From: Candidatus Limosilactobacillus merdigallinarum
GTDB lineage: Bacteria; Bacillota; Bacilli; Lactobacillales; Lactobacillaceae
Direction: 5' to 3'
Length of the DNA stretch: 64,000 nt
Assembly (NCBI GenBank): GCA_019114515.1
Contig: DXFH01000027.1
Coordinates: forward strand, 1 to 64,000
Each line of letters opens with the position of its first letter. Positions within the stretch are counted from its first letter, which is position 1. The notes under the pieces were generated by a model. The model was not told where the DNA came from. It did no database searches and worked only from the letters and a program-made list of their open reading frames with translations. Position numbers and translations under genes: made by a program. Shown here one piece after another: positions 45,033-55,193 of the stretch.

Positions 45033-47264
45033 CTAATGGATTACCCGTTTAACAACATATACATCGTGAATATTCTTTAAAGCATCCATGATGATCTGCA
45101 AATGTTCTGCATTGCGCACGCCGACTGAAACGAAAATAATGGCTAGCCGATTATGGTCGAGTTTTCCATTAACCGAGTTCAGAAAACGCGTATTGTTGTT
45201 AATCGAGCGTAAAACATCATTCAATAAGCCATTGCGGTTATAGCCTTGTACTTCGATATCAGCGTTGTAGTTGGTCTTATCGCCTTCTGAATTATTCCAG
45301 TAGATTTTGACCAGCCGCTGTCCGCTTTGCTCCGCCTGCTTAACATTAGGACAATCAATGCGGTGTACCGACACACCACGGCCCTTTGTAATGTAGCCGA
45401 CAATCGGGTCACCTGGCACAGGGCTACAGCAGTGGCTAAGCCGCGTCAACAGGTTATCCACGCCTTCGACAATTACGTCACTGTTGCCATTAGAAATGTG
45501 ATTCCTATTGTTGGTGTTATTGTTCAGGGTTTGGTGATCTTCCATCAGCGCCTTTTCTTCTTTACGCTGCTGGTCGTCACGCCGTTGCTTGCGAATCTTA
45601 GCGGTGAACCGGTTACGCACTCCAATTGGCGTAACGTCGCCAAAACCAACAGCCGCAAACAAGTCGTCGCCACTCTTGAAGTGCATTTGTGAAGCAACTG
45701 CAGCCACCTGTTCATCCGTCATTAATTCAGACGGTTCTAGACCATCTTCTCGTAAGAGACGCTCAATTTGTGCGCGTCCTTCATCAATGTTCTTTTCCCG
45801 GTCATGGGAACGGAAGAATTGATGAATCTTATTCCGGGCACGCCGCGTCGATACCAGGTTAAGCCAGTCACGACTAGGGCCAGTGGATGATGGCGAAGTC
45901 AATATGTCGACAATATCCCCGTTCTTAATATCGTAATCCAACGGCACAATATGCCCATTGACCTTCGCACCCGTGGCATGGTTACCCACTTCTGTATGGA
46001 TTTGGTAAGCCATATCAAGCGGGCCAGCGCCCTTTGGCATTTCGATAACGTCGCCCTTAGGGGTAAATGCGTAAACCTTATCGGTAAAGACGTCACTCTG
46101 TACCCCCTGCATGAATTCATCAGTGTCGTGACTTTCATTACGCATTTCCAAAATTTCCTTAACCACGTTCAGCTTTTGGCTGTCGCGGTTAATAGCGACA
46201 CCATTGGTCTTGCCTTCCTTGTAAGCCCAGTGTGCGGCAACCCCATATTCGGCCACTTCATGCATTTTGTGCGTCCTAATTTGGATCTCTAGCGGATGCC
46301 CTTTCGGACCAATCACCGTTGTATGCAGTGACTGGTAGCCATTGGCCTTAGGCATCGCAATATAATCTTTGAAACGACCAGGCATTGGAGTCCAGGTTGT
46401 ATGAATGGCCCCTAAAACAGCATAACAGTCTCGTACCGTATCGACTACTACCCGCACCGCCAGTAAGTCGTAAATTTCACTGAACTGTTTGTGCTGGGTA
46501 ACCATCTTGCGGTAAATGGAATAAATATGCTTGGGACGACCATAAATTTCGACATTTGGTCCGAGCTTTAAATCAGAAATGGCCTGCTTTACCTTTTCCA
46601 CCGCTTCATTGATATAAGAAACCCGCTGATCACGACGCGAATGCATTAGATGAGCAATCCGATAGTACTGCTGGGGATTTAAGTAGCGCAGTGACAAGTC
46701 TTCTAGTTCCCACTTGATCGTACTAATCCCTAACCGGTCGGCAATCGGTGCATAAATCTCTAAAGTTTCATTAGCAATTCGTCGCTGCTTATCTGGGCGT
46801 AGGTGTTGGAGGGTACGCATATTATGCAGACGGTCAGCTAATTTGACGATCATGACCCGAATGTCTTTACTCATCGCCAACAATAATTTCCGGTGAGTTT
46901 CGGCCATCTGTTCTTTATTTGACTTGTAATGAATCTTACTGATTTTGGTATCGCCATCGACAATCATGGCAATAGTTGGCCCAAATATCTCTTTAATATC
47001 AGCTAAAGTGGCCCCGGTGTCTTCGACAATGTCATGAATATACCCTGCACAGACAGTTTCGGGATCCATATGCAATTCTGCTAGGATTCCAGCTACTTGG
47101 ATCGGGTGAATAATATATGGTTCACCTGATTGCCGCTTCTGGTCATGATGAGCAACCGCCGCAAAATGGTAGGCACGTTCAACTAAGGCTACATGTTCTG
47201 CATTCATGTAGCCTTCTACCATGTGCTTAACATCTTCATGGGTTAATTCTTTAGTTTGCGACAT
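45033..47264 (-). CDS. bifunctional (p)ppGpp synthetase/hydrolase Rel
   Basis: 743 residues. N-terminal HD hydrolase domain with HDIVEDTGATL, synthetase domain with EIYGRPKHIYSIYRKM and YQSLHTTVIGPKG, TGS domain (VYAFTPKGDVIEMPKGAGPLD), a zinc-finger-like HCCSPVPGDPIVGY region and a C-terminal ACT domain. It makes and destroys the stringent-response alarmone at the ribosome. Domain set and length are complete. Confidence 0.97.
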   Translation of the reverse strand: MSQTKELTHEDVKHMVEGYMNAEHVALVERAYHFAAVAHHDQKRQSGEPYIIHPIQVAGILAELHMDPETVCAGYIHDIVEDTGATLADIKEIFGPTIAMIVDGDTKISKIHYKSNKEQMAETHRKLLLAMSKDIRVMIVKLADRLHNMRTLQHLRPDKQRRIANETLEIYAPIADRLGISTIKWELEDLSLRYLNPQQYYRIAHLMHSRRDQRVSYINEAVEKVKQAISDLKLGPNVEIYGRPKHIYSIYRKMVTQHKQFSEIYDLLAVRVVVDTVRDCYAVLGAIHTTWTPMPGRFKDYIAMPKANGYQSLHTTVIGPKGHPLEIQIRTHKMHEVAEYGVAAHWAYKEGKTNGVAINRDSQKLNVVKEILEMRNESHDTDEFMQGVQSDVFTDKVYAFTPKGDVIEMPKGAGPLDMAYQIHTEVGNHATGAKVNGHIVPLDYDIKNGDIVDILTSPSSTGPSRDWLNLVSTRRARNKIHQFFRSHDREKNIDEGRAQIERLLREDGLEPSELMTDEQVAAVASQMHFKSGDDLFAAVGFGDVTPIGVRNRFTAKIRKQRRDDQQRKEEKALMEDHQTLNNNTNNRNHISNGNSDVIVEGVDNLLTRLSHCCSPVPGDPIVGYITKGRGVSVHRIDCPNVKQAEQSGQRLVKIYWNNSEGDKTNYNADIEVQGYNRNGLLNDVLRSINNNTRFLNSVNGKLDHNRLAIIFVSVGVRNAEHLQIIMDALKNIHDVYVVKRVIH

Positions 47265-47285
47265 ATAGTCCCCTCCCTAGTTATT

Positions 47286-47600
47286 TTATTCACGTGACAG
47301 GGACCATGCTAAGTAAGCAAGTCCTAAGTAAACCAAGGCAAAGTACCAGCTATACCTCGGGGTGAAGAAATAGGCACCAATCATGAAGCATACCGGGAAA
47401 ACCAATAATTTCCAGCTCCGCCGTTCTTTACGCAAGTACCAGCCTGTCCAGATAGCAAACAAGCTTAACACCAAGAAGATAATCATCATTAATGTCTTAT
47501 GGATAAATGGCAGTTTGCCTGCTAAGGCAGTGATCACGATGCCGGCAATCAAGCTGCTAACCCAAAGTTTTTTATCGATCTTTTGTCCGATTTGCTTCAT
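47286..47600 (-). CDS. small multi-pass membrane protein, uncharacterised
   Basis: 104 residues with four membrane segments (SLIAGIVITALAG, MIIFLVLSLFAIWTGWYL, LLVFPVCFMIGAYF, FALVYLGLAYLAW) and a basic N-terminus. It lies between rsmE and rel in the same orientation. No known family was recognised; position suggests co-transcription with rel. Confidence 0.7.
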   Translation of the reverse strand: MKQIGQKIDKKLWVSSLIAGIVITALAGKLPFIHKTLMMIIFLVLSLFAIWTGWYLRKERRSWKLLVFPVCFMIGAYFFTPRYSWYFALVYLGLAYLAWSLSRE

Positions 47601-47670
47601 TAGTATTTCAATCCTTCATTCAGTCTTTTAATGAGGCTATTTTACCATAAGCAATACGGTTTGCATGGAT

Positions 47671-48411
47671 TTAATCGAGTTCTAGTTGATAAGAAACACA
47701 AGCCAAAAAGTACAGCGGTGCCGTTTCCGTTCGTAAAATCCGTGGTCCTAATCCTGCCGCCTTAACTTGATTGCTTGTCATATAATCGATCTCTGATTGA
47801 CTGATCCCGCCTTCTGGGCCAAAAATCGCCAACAGGCTTTGCCCCTTCTTAATTTGTCTAAGCGTTTGGACCAGCTGAGCATGCTCTCCTTGCTTGGCAG
47901 ATTCCTCCCAGGCAACCAGACGAAAGTCAGCCGGTTCATGTTTTAATAACGCATCCAAGCTGTTGTCATAGCCAATTTCCGGGATCTTGGTCCGGTGGGA
48001 CTGTTCCGCAGCCGCATGGGCAATCTTTTGCAAATGAGCCAATTTTTTAGCCAACTTATTGTCCCGCCACTGACTGATAGACCGTTTTGCAGCAAAGAAA
48101 ATAATCTTGTCTGCACCTAATTCCGTTCCCTTTTGGACGATCAATTCCGGTTTGCCCTTAGTTTTAGGTAATCCGCACGCAAGGATGACATTGACCGGTA
48201 ATTCAGGTTGCCGATCAATCTGATTCACCAATGCTAATTTAGCTGTATCTCGATCAACCAACTGCGCCTTAAAAACTCGGTGATCTGGCAATACCACTTC
48301 ACATTCACTGCCCACAACTGCCCGCATTACCCGCACAAAGTGATGAGCGGCATCCGCCGGCAATTGTACTTGATTGTTTTTGGGCATTTCATCAACAAAG
48401 TATTGTTGCAT
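47671..48411 (-). CDS. rsmE: 16S rRNA (uracil(1498)-N(3))-methyltransferase RsmE
   Basis: 246 residues, a SPOUT knot methyltransferase. N-terminal PUA-like domain (HHFVRVMRAVVGSE), LACGLPKTKGKPELIVQKGTELG, and the knot region LLAIFGPEGGIS...LGPRILRTETAPL. It modifies U1498 of 16S rRNA. It begins next to the prmA stop; prmA-rsmE is a conserved pair. Confidence 0.96.
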   Translation of the reverse strand: MQQYFVDEMPKNNQVQLPADAAHHFVRVMRAVVGSECEVVLPDHRVFKAQLVDRDTAKLALVNQIDRQPELPVNVILACGLPKTKGKPELIVQKGTELGADKIIFFAAKRSISQWRDNKLAKKLAHLQKIAHAAAEQSHRTKIPEIGYDNSLDALLKHEPADFRLVAWEESAKQGEHAQLVQTLRQIKKGQSLLAIFGPEGGISQSEIDYMTSNQVKAAGLGPRILRTETAPLYFLACVSYQLELD

Positions 48412-48413
48412 AA

Positions 48414-49376
48414 TTAGTCCTCTTCATCACTTGGCCGGTGAGCAATAATCCCATACCAGTCTTTCATCCGCATTGTTTCATCAATAATAAAGCCACCATC
48501 CAGTATTGCCTTTTTAACTGCCAAAAACTTGTCTTCAATAATGCCAGACGTCAGGAAATAACCACCAGGCTTTAAGTTGGCCATCGCTTGCGGTACTAAT
48601 GGGACGATGATTTCGGCCAAAATATTAGCCACTACCACGTCAACAGATTTATGAATGCCATCCAAGAGGTTGTTAACTCCGAGATGAACGTCTTTAGCAA
48701 TTGGGTTCAAATAAATGTTTTTCTGCGCTGATTTAACTGCTACGTCGTCAATGTCATAAGCAGATACTTCACCTGCACCAAGCTGCTTTGCCGCAATGCT
48801 TAAAACCCCTGAACCAGTGCCCACTTCTAAGACAGATTCACCGCCGCGTAGCACGATTTCTAATGCTTGCAGCATGAGTTTAGTTGTCGGGTGCGTACCG
48901 GTACCAAAGGCCATTCCCGGATCCAAAATCAGCTCTTTTTCGCCAGCCTGTGCTGGTTGATAATCTTCCCATTGTGGGACAACAGTCAAACGACTCGTAA
49001 CCCTGACCGGATGATAGTAGCGCTGCCATACAGTCGCCCAATCTTGGTTATTGATACTTTCACTGTGTACCAGTGCTGGTGCCGGATTCAAACCAAACTG
49101 ATTCAGTTGCTGTACCCGTTGTTCAATATCCTTCATTAGCTCCGGCAAAAAGGCCTTCGGGGGGAAATAGCCAGTGACGGCTGCTCCTGATTGACGATGC
49201 GGTAAAGTTTTGGGATCAACAATCTCACCATACGGTCCATATTTACCAGCTTTTAAGTGGGCAAAATCAGCCGCATTGTCGATTTTGACGCCATTAGCAC
49301 CCGAATCCGTCAAAATATAGCTAACGGCCTCTACAGCTTCGTTACTGGTTTCCACCGTTACTGCTGTCCAATCCAT
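48414..49376 (-). CDS. prmA: ribosomal protein L11 methyltransferase PrmA
   Basis: 320 residues. N-terminal substrate domain ([20 protein letters not shown]), linker, and a SAM domain with [33 protein letters not shown] and [10 protein letters not shown]. It trimethylates L11. An AGGAGG site precedes the ATG. Confidence 0.97.
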   Translation of the reverse strand: MDWTAVTVETSNEAVEAVSYILTDSGANGVKIDNAADFAHLKAGKYGPYGEIVDPKTLPHRQSGAAVTGYFPPKAFLPELMKDIEQRVQQLNQFGLNPAPALVHSESINNQDWATVWQRYYHPVRVTSRLTVVPQWEDYQPAQAGEKELILDPGMAFGTGTHPTTKLMLQALEIVLRGGESVLEVGTGSGVLSIAAKQLGAGEVSAYDIDDVAVKSAQKNIYLNPIAKDVHLGVNNLLDGIHKSVDVVVANILAEIIVPLVPQAMANLKPGGYFLTSGIIEDKFLAVKKAILDGGFIIDETMRMKDWYGIIAHRPSDEED

Positions 49377-49393
49377 AACAAACCTCCTAATCG

Positions 49394-49419
49394 AAAAAAA
49401 GCGACCCTGATAAGCCGCT
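49394..49419 (-). terminator. terminator upstream of prmA
   Basis: AGCGGC pairs with GTCGCT (one G-U pair) followed by seven U residues on the minus strand, between the 49440 gene and prmA. A short stem, so probably partial. Confidence 0.65.
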
Positions 49420-49439
49420 CATTCGTTTCTCTTCATTAA

Positions 49440-49766
49440 TTATTCTTTATCCTTCTCAACCGTCTCTTCGTCCTGCTTCTCCCTTTTAGCTTGCTTCTTA
49501 GCCATATGCTGGTTTAGGTAGAGAAGTAAATCATTTTCAGTACGGAAGATTCGTGGATGATGCTGGTGGTGGAGACGAACATCAATTTCATTGATTTTCA
49601 ATCTGCCTGTCCAAGTATGCGAATAACGGATGATTACCCGATTATTAAGCTTGCGTTTACCAAACCGGAAGACATACACATGCTGTGGTGTCATCATGGG
49701 ACGAATATACTCTTTTTTATAATTCAAATCGTTGCTACGCATGAATTGTTTGGTCCGATTTAAAAT
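49440..49766 (-). CDS. small uncharacterised protein with a basic C-terminus
   Basis: About 108 residues, a compact alpha/beta region (YIRPMMTPQHVYVFRFGKRK, VIIRYSHTWTGRL) and a Lys/Glu-rich tail. The track start is GTG at 49775, which overlaps the AGGAGG ribosome site; an ATT at 49766 is 8 nt from it and an ATG at 49742 is 32 nt away. ATT initiation is therefore possible, otherwise the start is unclear. No family recognised; precedes prmA. Confidence 0.6.
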   Translation of the reverse strand: MLNRTKQFMRSNDLNYKKEYIRPMMTPQHVYVFRFGKRKLNNRVIIRYSHTWTGRLKINEIDVRLHHQHHPRIFRTENDLLLYLNQHMAKKQAKREKQDEETVEKDKE

Positions 49767-49942
49767 GGTAATCACCTCCTATAAATATCTTGACATTCCT
49801 AATCGTACTTATCAATATTTTACCACAGCTGACCCGGGCAAAAAAGTTAAAGATCTTGTAAATCGGTTCACAGAGTATGTCTAGCTGTCATTATCTTGCT
49901 ATAATTTTAGCAATCTAGAATTGAAAGAAGGTAAAACAAACA

Positions 49943-50128
49943 GTGAGCTTTTTAATAGCGATCCTGGTCCTGTGGATTTTATGGAAGTTCTTTAAATTTT
50001 CACTGTGGCTAATCGGATTTTTATTCCTATTTTGTCTTGCTGCATTCTTTATCAAAGTCTTGATAATTCCAGCTATTTTGCTAATTCTCGGCAGTCTCGG
50101 CCTGGGCATGGCTAACTTATTCCGATAA
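49943..50128 (+). CDS. very small hydrophobic membrane protein
   Basis: 61 residues, almost entirely hydrophobic with two or three membrane segments (FLIAILVLWILWKFF, LWLIGFLFLFCLAAFF, IIPAILLILGSLGLG). The start is GTG, preceded by a GAAGG site about 11 nt away. It lies upstream of and in the same orientation as ldh, but ldh has its own -10. The opposite ORF 49915-50109 is a shadow. Function unknown. Confidence 0.6.
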   Translation: MSFLIAILVLWILWKFFKFSLWLIGFLFLFCLAAFFIKVLIIPAILLILGSLGLGMANLFR

Positions 50129-50164
50129 AAACTTGCCTGTTTCTACATTTTAGACGTTTATGCA

Positions 50165-50196
50165 CTAACGAACTGTTGTATAATGTCAAGCGTTAG
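50165..50196 (+). promoter_or_regulatory. ldh promoter with flanking inverted repeat
   Basis: A consensus TATAAT at 50179-50184 lies between CTAACG (50165-50170) and CGTTAG (50191-50196). The repeat straddles the -10 and probably the start site, so it is placed like an operator. No good -35 was found. Confidence 0.55.
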
Positions 50197-50246
50197 CATA
50201 AATATTTGTGCTTATTTTAACAATGTGTAGAAAGAGAGTGTTTTGA

Positions 50247-51206
<960 letters not shown>

Positions 51207-51230
51207 TCTCTGCCTTCACTAATAATGAAT

Positions 51231-51265
51231 AAACCCTCTTCGAAACATTTCGGAGAGGGCTTTAT
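51231..51265 (+). terminator. ldh terminator
   Basis: AAACCCTCTTCGAAA pairs imperfectly with TTTCGGAGAGGGCTTT and is followed by a T-rich run. Confidence 0.88.
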
Positions 51266-51272
51266 TTTATTG

Positions 51273-51680
51273 TCAGATATTGTCGTTTAGCATCTCAACT
51301 ACCTTAATTCCCAACTTAATTAACTCTGCCTCCCGATTGCGAAAATATTCCTCATCCCGCTCGGTTCGTTTCTGACACGCATGCATCGACTGGACAAGAT
51401 CATAAATAACCTGTAAACGTAATTCCCATAACATTGCCCAAGAGAAATGTTCATCGATATCAATTACTGGTTGACGAACCACTGCAAGACTGCCATTAGG
51501 TCCCATCACGCCAAACCAGTCCTCCCCACACATACGATCATCAATCCTTAATAGCAAGCATAATTGGTGAAAACTTTGGATATATATTTGCCAAGCCAAC
51601 GATTGCAAATGAACTTTTTCCTGCACCACAGAAACTGGCATTACTTCAAGCATTTGCACAACGACCATCGATCCCTTCAT
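51273..51680 (-). CDS. uncharacterised protein
   Basis: 135 residues, no membrane segment. It contains WQIYIQSFHQLCLLLR, MCGEDWFGVMGPNGSLAVV and a charged C-terminal helix (ACQKRTERDEEYFRNREAELIKL). Convergent with ldh across the terminator. A TATAAT box with a CTTACA-like -35 lies about 25 nt before the ORF start. The exact start is uncertain because AAGGGA is very close to the second ATG. Family not recognised. Confidence 0.55.
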   Translation of the reverse strand: MKGSMVVVQMLEVMPVSVVQEKVHLQSLAWQIYIQSFHQLCLLLRIDDRMCGEDWFGVMGPNGSLAVVRQPVIDIDEHFSWAMLWELRLQVIYDLVQSMHACQKRTERDEEYFRNREAELIKLGIKVVEMLNDNI

Positions 51681-51827
51681 CAGTCTATTGTTAGCGCTTA
51701 CATTATAGCAGTTTATTTAAAAAATGTAAGGCCATTATGCATATTATTTGCCAGTTTAGAAAGCAAAAATGTAGACTCTTACATAGTCATTACAAATAAG
51801 AAAGAAAGTGTTGTTATCAGACCGTAA

Positions 51828-52490
51828 ATGTTCATTAACCGCCTGCTATTAATTTTGGCAGCAACAGTCGCGTTGGCTGCAACACCAAAGGTTAGTTATG
51901 CCGAATCCACCTTGTCGCAAATCAATGCCAGTGGCAGCTATTTTTCTAATAATGATGAAGCGGTCTCACTTGCTACTCCTCAGCATCCGTTGTCGATCCC
52001 CAAGAAAACGCCAACGCCGATTGAAAGTTACCGGTGGAATCGCCGCCATATTTATATCTATATGGACACAGATAATCTCCAAATTAAGCAGGCCTTTCGT
52101 AATGCAGTAAAGGCATGGAATCGACCTGACATCATCCACTTCACCTGGACTAAGGATGCAGAACAAGCAAATGTGTTTGCTAAAGGCGGTGACTTAAGTG
52201 CTCATGGTGACAATTCAACTGTGGGTACCAACCATCACGGTCTGGGTTCGACCCAGTCTTCTTATGATTCAGCAAAACACGCCCTGCTCACCGCTACTTC
52301 CATCCTTCATCCTAATGAACTGCAATTTACCAGTCGCAATTTTCGTAGTGAAGTTGCCCAACACGAACTGGTACACGCACTCGGATTAGCCCATGCACCC
52401 GAGTATGAAAATAGTGTGATGATCCCGCGTAATGTACGTTCGGGTATTACCAAGCTGGACCGGCAGACGCTTAAATTACTTTATCAATGA
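51828..52490 (+). CDS. secreted matrixin-family metalloprotease
   Basis: 220 residues. A signal peptide (FINRLLLILAATVALAA, cut after SYA) precedes a propeptide-like region and a catalytic domain with HELVHALGLAH, the metzincin HExxHxxGxxH zinc site, followed by a methionine in NSVMIPRNVRSG (Met-turn). It would act outside the cell. There is no good ribosome site before the ATG, although a stop codon immediately upstream rules out an earlier start. Single gene between terminators. Confidence 0.88.
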   Translation: MFINRLLLILAATVALAATPKVSYAESTLSQINASGSYFSNNDEAVSLATPQHPLSIPKKTPTPIESYRWNRRHIYIYMDTDNLQIKQAFRNAVKAWNRPDIIHFTWTKDAEQANVFAKGGDLSAHGDNSTVGTNHHGLGSTQSSYDSAKHALLTATSILHPNELQFTSRNFRSEVAQHELVHALGLAHAPEYENSVMIPRNVRSGITKLDRQTLKLLYQ

Positions 52491-52515
52491 AAAATCAATA
52501 CTAGTTACCATCACA

Positions 52516-52547
52516 AAGGCCCCTAAGTCAGCTGACTTAGGGGCCTT
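52516..52547. terminator. perfect 32-bp palindrome, bidirectional terminator
   Basis: A perfect inverted repeat with no loop, arms AAGGCCCCTAAGTCAG and CTGACTTAGGGGCCTT, between the convergent protease gene and the 52561 gene. Confidence 0.85.
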
Positions 52548-52560
52548 CATTCATAGTATT

Positions 52561-53247
52561 TTATTTATCAGTTTTCTGATTGCTTTCCTGAGCATTTTTG
52601 ACCGGTGTCAGCTGTTGAATAACGTTATTTTGCACACCTAACTTATTGGCCAAAAAACGACGATAATCATTTTGCATCTGCTCGGTTACAAACTGTTGTC
52701 CTAGCCGCATAAATCGTGCCTGATCTTCTTTGGCTTGCGCCGTTGCCTTTTTTATTTCTGCTACCTGTTGTGGGTACTTTTTTTGCTGGTTATTAAAACG
52801 CAAGCGTAGGAAAACTAGTACCAAACCGGCGAGCGCAAACAGGAGTCCCAGTTGAATTAAAAGAACGCTCGTCACTGCCCCAGCAATCACTAAAATCAAT
52901 CCAATGACAAATAAAGCTATAGTAATTCGCTGGTCCAAGTAAGCGGGGGCATAATCGTGGTGATTGCGCATCAGCTGGTTAAAGGCAGGCTGTGCTTTAG
53001 CATAATTATTCAACCGAACATTTAGGCGTCCCAGCTCACCTTTGCCTTCCAAAATCTCATGATTCAGCATATCCTCATATTTTCCATAATGATTATGCTG
53101 CAAAAAGTTCGTTCGTAGCTTCGTAATTTCCTCATCGCTTAAATGCAGTGCCTTCGTCTCTTCAATCTCGTCTAACCGCTGGTCAATTGCAGCTAAGCTT
53201 GCTTGTTTTTTCTCTGCACTAAGGCCAAATCGTTCATTGCTTGCCAT
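52561..53247 (-). CDS. uncharacterised membrane protein with coiled-coil flanks
   Basis: 228 residues. N-terminal charged helices (AAIDQRLDEIEETKALHL), then two adjacent membrane segments around residues 108-147 (ITIALFVIGLILVIAGAV, LIQLGLLFALAGLVLVFL) and a long charged C-terminal helix. Hairpin-in-membrane topology with both ends cytoplasmic. No known family recognised. Divergent from the phosphatase gene. Confidence 0.7.
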   Translation of the reverse strand: MASNERFGLSAEKKQASLAAIDQRLDEIEETKALHLSDEEITKLRTNFLQHNHYGKYEDMLNHEILEGKGELGRLNVRLNNYAKAQPAFNQLMRNHHDYAPAYLDQRITIALFVIGLILVIAGAVTSVLLIQLGLLFALAGLVLVFLRLRFNNQQKKYPQQVAEIKKATAQAKEDQARFMRLGQQFVTEQMQNDYRRFLANKLGVQNNVIQQLTPVKNAQESNQKTDK

Positions 53248-53383
53248 AAATAATTCCTCCGTAGAAAATTACAACAAATTGATTTTAACGCCTGCCCTAA
53301 ATAATGTCCATCCTGCTTTACTCGACAGTCACCGATTCTCTTTGTAAAATGATGCTGAAAAGAAATTGACGGAGGTGCCAAAA

Positions 53384-54112
53384 ATGGAGCACGAACGGAT
53401 CATAAAGCTAGACGGCCCAATGAACTTCCGTGATTTAGGCGGCTACCATACCACAGACGGTCACAGTACCAAGTGGAATATTATGTACCGCGCCGATGAC
53501 CTGAGCAGATTATCCTTCCATGATCGGCAAAAACTATCTGCTATGAATGTGACTGTTGATTGTGATCTTCGCAGCAGTTTTGAACAAATGGTTGCTCCTG
53601 ACAAGCATTGGCCCAATGTGAAGTACGTTGATGCCCATGTTTATGCACAAAATGGTGAAGGTGACGACCGATTGCAAATTCCAGGAGTTCATTCCTTTCC
53701 GAATATGCTGAGCAGTCACAGTCAGGAGGCTTTGAAAATTGTGATGCAGGAATTACTCATCTTACCCCAAGATGAAGCACTCGTTTTTCACTGCAGCGCC
53801 GGGAAAGATCGTACCGGAATGATTGCCGCACTCATCTTATCTGTCTTAGGAGTTGATGACGAAACGATCATTAAAGATTACCTTTTGACTAATCAACTCT
53901 ATAGTTTTGCGCGTGAAGACCAAATTACTAGCAATGATAAAATTACGCAGATGGTCGCTAAAATGAACGTCACTAAGGGAGACGGACCAGTCATGCAAGG
54001 ATTCTTGCAAACCATTCATGACGGCTGGGGCACAACTGCGCAATTATTTAAACAACAACTTGACTTTAGTACGACTGATCTGCAGCAGTTTCGTCAGAAA
54101 TTTTTAGTCTAA
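53384..54112 (+). CDS. protein-tyrosine/serine phosphatase
   Basis: 242 residues from the ATG at 53384, behind GGAGGTG. N-terminal substrate-like block GPMNFRDLGGYHTTDG and the catalytic loop VFHCSAGKDRTGMIAALIL (C-x5-R) are typical of the LipA/Tyr_phosphatase_3 family. These dual-specificity or lipid phosphatases are soluble. It precedes the nitrilase gene in the same orientation. Confidence 0.93.
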   Translation: MEHERIIKLDGPMNFRDLGGYHTTDGHSTKWNIMYRADDLSRLSFHDRQKLSAMNVTVDCDLRSSFEQMVAPDKHWPNVKYVDAHVYAQNGEGDDRLQIPGVHSFPNMLSSHSQEALKIVMQELLILPQDEALVFHCSAGKDRTGMIAALILSVLGVDDETIIKDYLLTNQLYSFAREDQITSNDKITQMVAKMNVTKGDGPVMQGFLQTIHDGWGTTAQLFKQQLDFSTTDLQQFRQKFLV

Positions 54113-54172
54113 CTAGTTCCCCCACGCATGGTAAAATTTAGTCAACGTTTTAAGTTATAGGAGGCAGCCACT

Positions 54173-55101
54173 ATGGAAGACTTTAAGGAAAAAAACTGCA
54201 AAATCGCGTTAATTCAAGATAGCCCTGTTCTCTTTGACAAACAGGCATCCACCGCCAAAGCAGTTAAATTAATCAAACAAGTAGCGACAGAAAAGCCGGA
54301 ATTGATTGTCTTTCCCGAACTTTTTATCCCCGGTTACCCATTTGGCATGAACTTTGGCTTCGTGGTTGGCGGCCGGCATGAATCTGGCCGCAAAGACTGG
54401 TGGCTGTATGCCGACAATTCATTGGTAGTCCCTGGTCCAGAAACCAAAGTACTCGGCCAAGCCGCTAAGGAAGCTAGTGCCTATTTAAGCATTGGTGTTT
54501 CTGAACGTGACAGGATTTCCGGTAGCTTATATAATTCGAACCTGATCTTTGGCCCTGATGGCAGTCTCTTGTCAGTTCATCGTAAACTCAAGCCTACCGG
54601 CAGCGAGCGCCTGGTTTGGGCTGATGCTAATAAGGACTACTTCCCCGTTGTTGATAGCCCTTGGGGAAAATGGGCAGCTTGATTTGCTGGGAAAGCTACA
54701 TGCCGCTTGCACGAGTAGCACTCTACCAGAAGGGAATCAGCATTTACATCTCCCCTAATACGAACGACAATCCGGAATGGCAAGACACGATCAAACATAT
54801 CGCCATTGAAGGCCATGTCTTCTTCATTAATTCAGACATGATCATCAATAAAAGCGATTATCCCGTTGATCGCCTGCATGCTAATGAAGAAATCGCAAAA
54901 TTAGATGATCACGTATGTCGTGGTGGAAGCTGTATTGTTGATCCTTATGGGCATTACCTAACGCAACCCGTTTGGGATCAAAAGACCATTATTTACGCCG
55001 ATTTACCGATGGAAGAAGTGCCCCAAAGCAAGATGGAAATGGATGCAATTGGCCACTACAGCCGTCCCGATGTTTTAGACCTGCATGTCAATGACAAATA
55101 A
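54173..55101 (+). pseudogene. nitrilase (carbon-nitrogen hydrolase) broken by a -1 frameshift
   Basis: Two overlapping ORFs make one nitrilase of about 309 residues. The first has the catalytic Glu in VFPELFIPGYPFG and Lys in HRKLKPTGSE and ends DSPWGKWAA; the second resumes GKMGSLICWESYMPL with the catalytic Cys and continues to the end. The break is in the tract GGGGAAAATGGG near 54665-54672: one extra A would restore GKMGSLICW. A true deletion in a homopolymer or a sequencing error would look the same. Nitrile or amide substrate not predictable. Confidence 0.88.
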
Positions 55102-55111
55102 ACACACAGAA

Positions 55112-55150
55112 AACGAGGCAGAAATTTTTCGACTTCTGCCTCGTTTTTAT
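55112..55150. terminator. bidirectional terminator
   Basis: AAAACGAGGCAGAA pairs with TTCTGCCTCGTTTT between the nitrilase remnant and the deoxyribosyltransferase gene. Confidence 0.9.
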
Positions 55151-55193
55151 TTATCCAATTATTAGTTACCTAGTTATTAATTAACCTAGGTGA

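Noticed and set aside
49915-50109. 64-codon minus-strand ORF
   Set aside because: Antisense to the small hydrophobic GTG-start protein, which has a ribosome site and coherent membrane segments.
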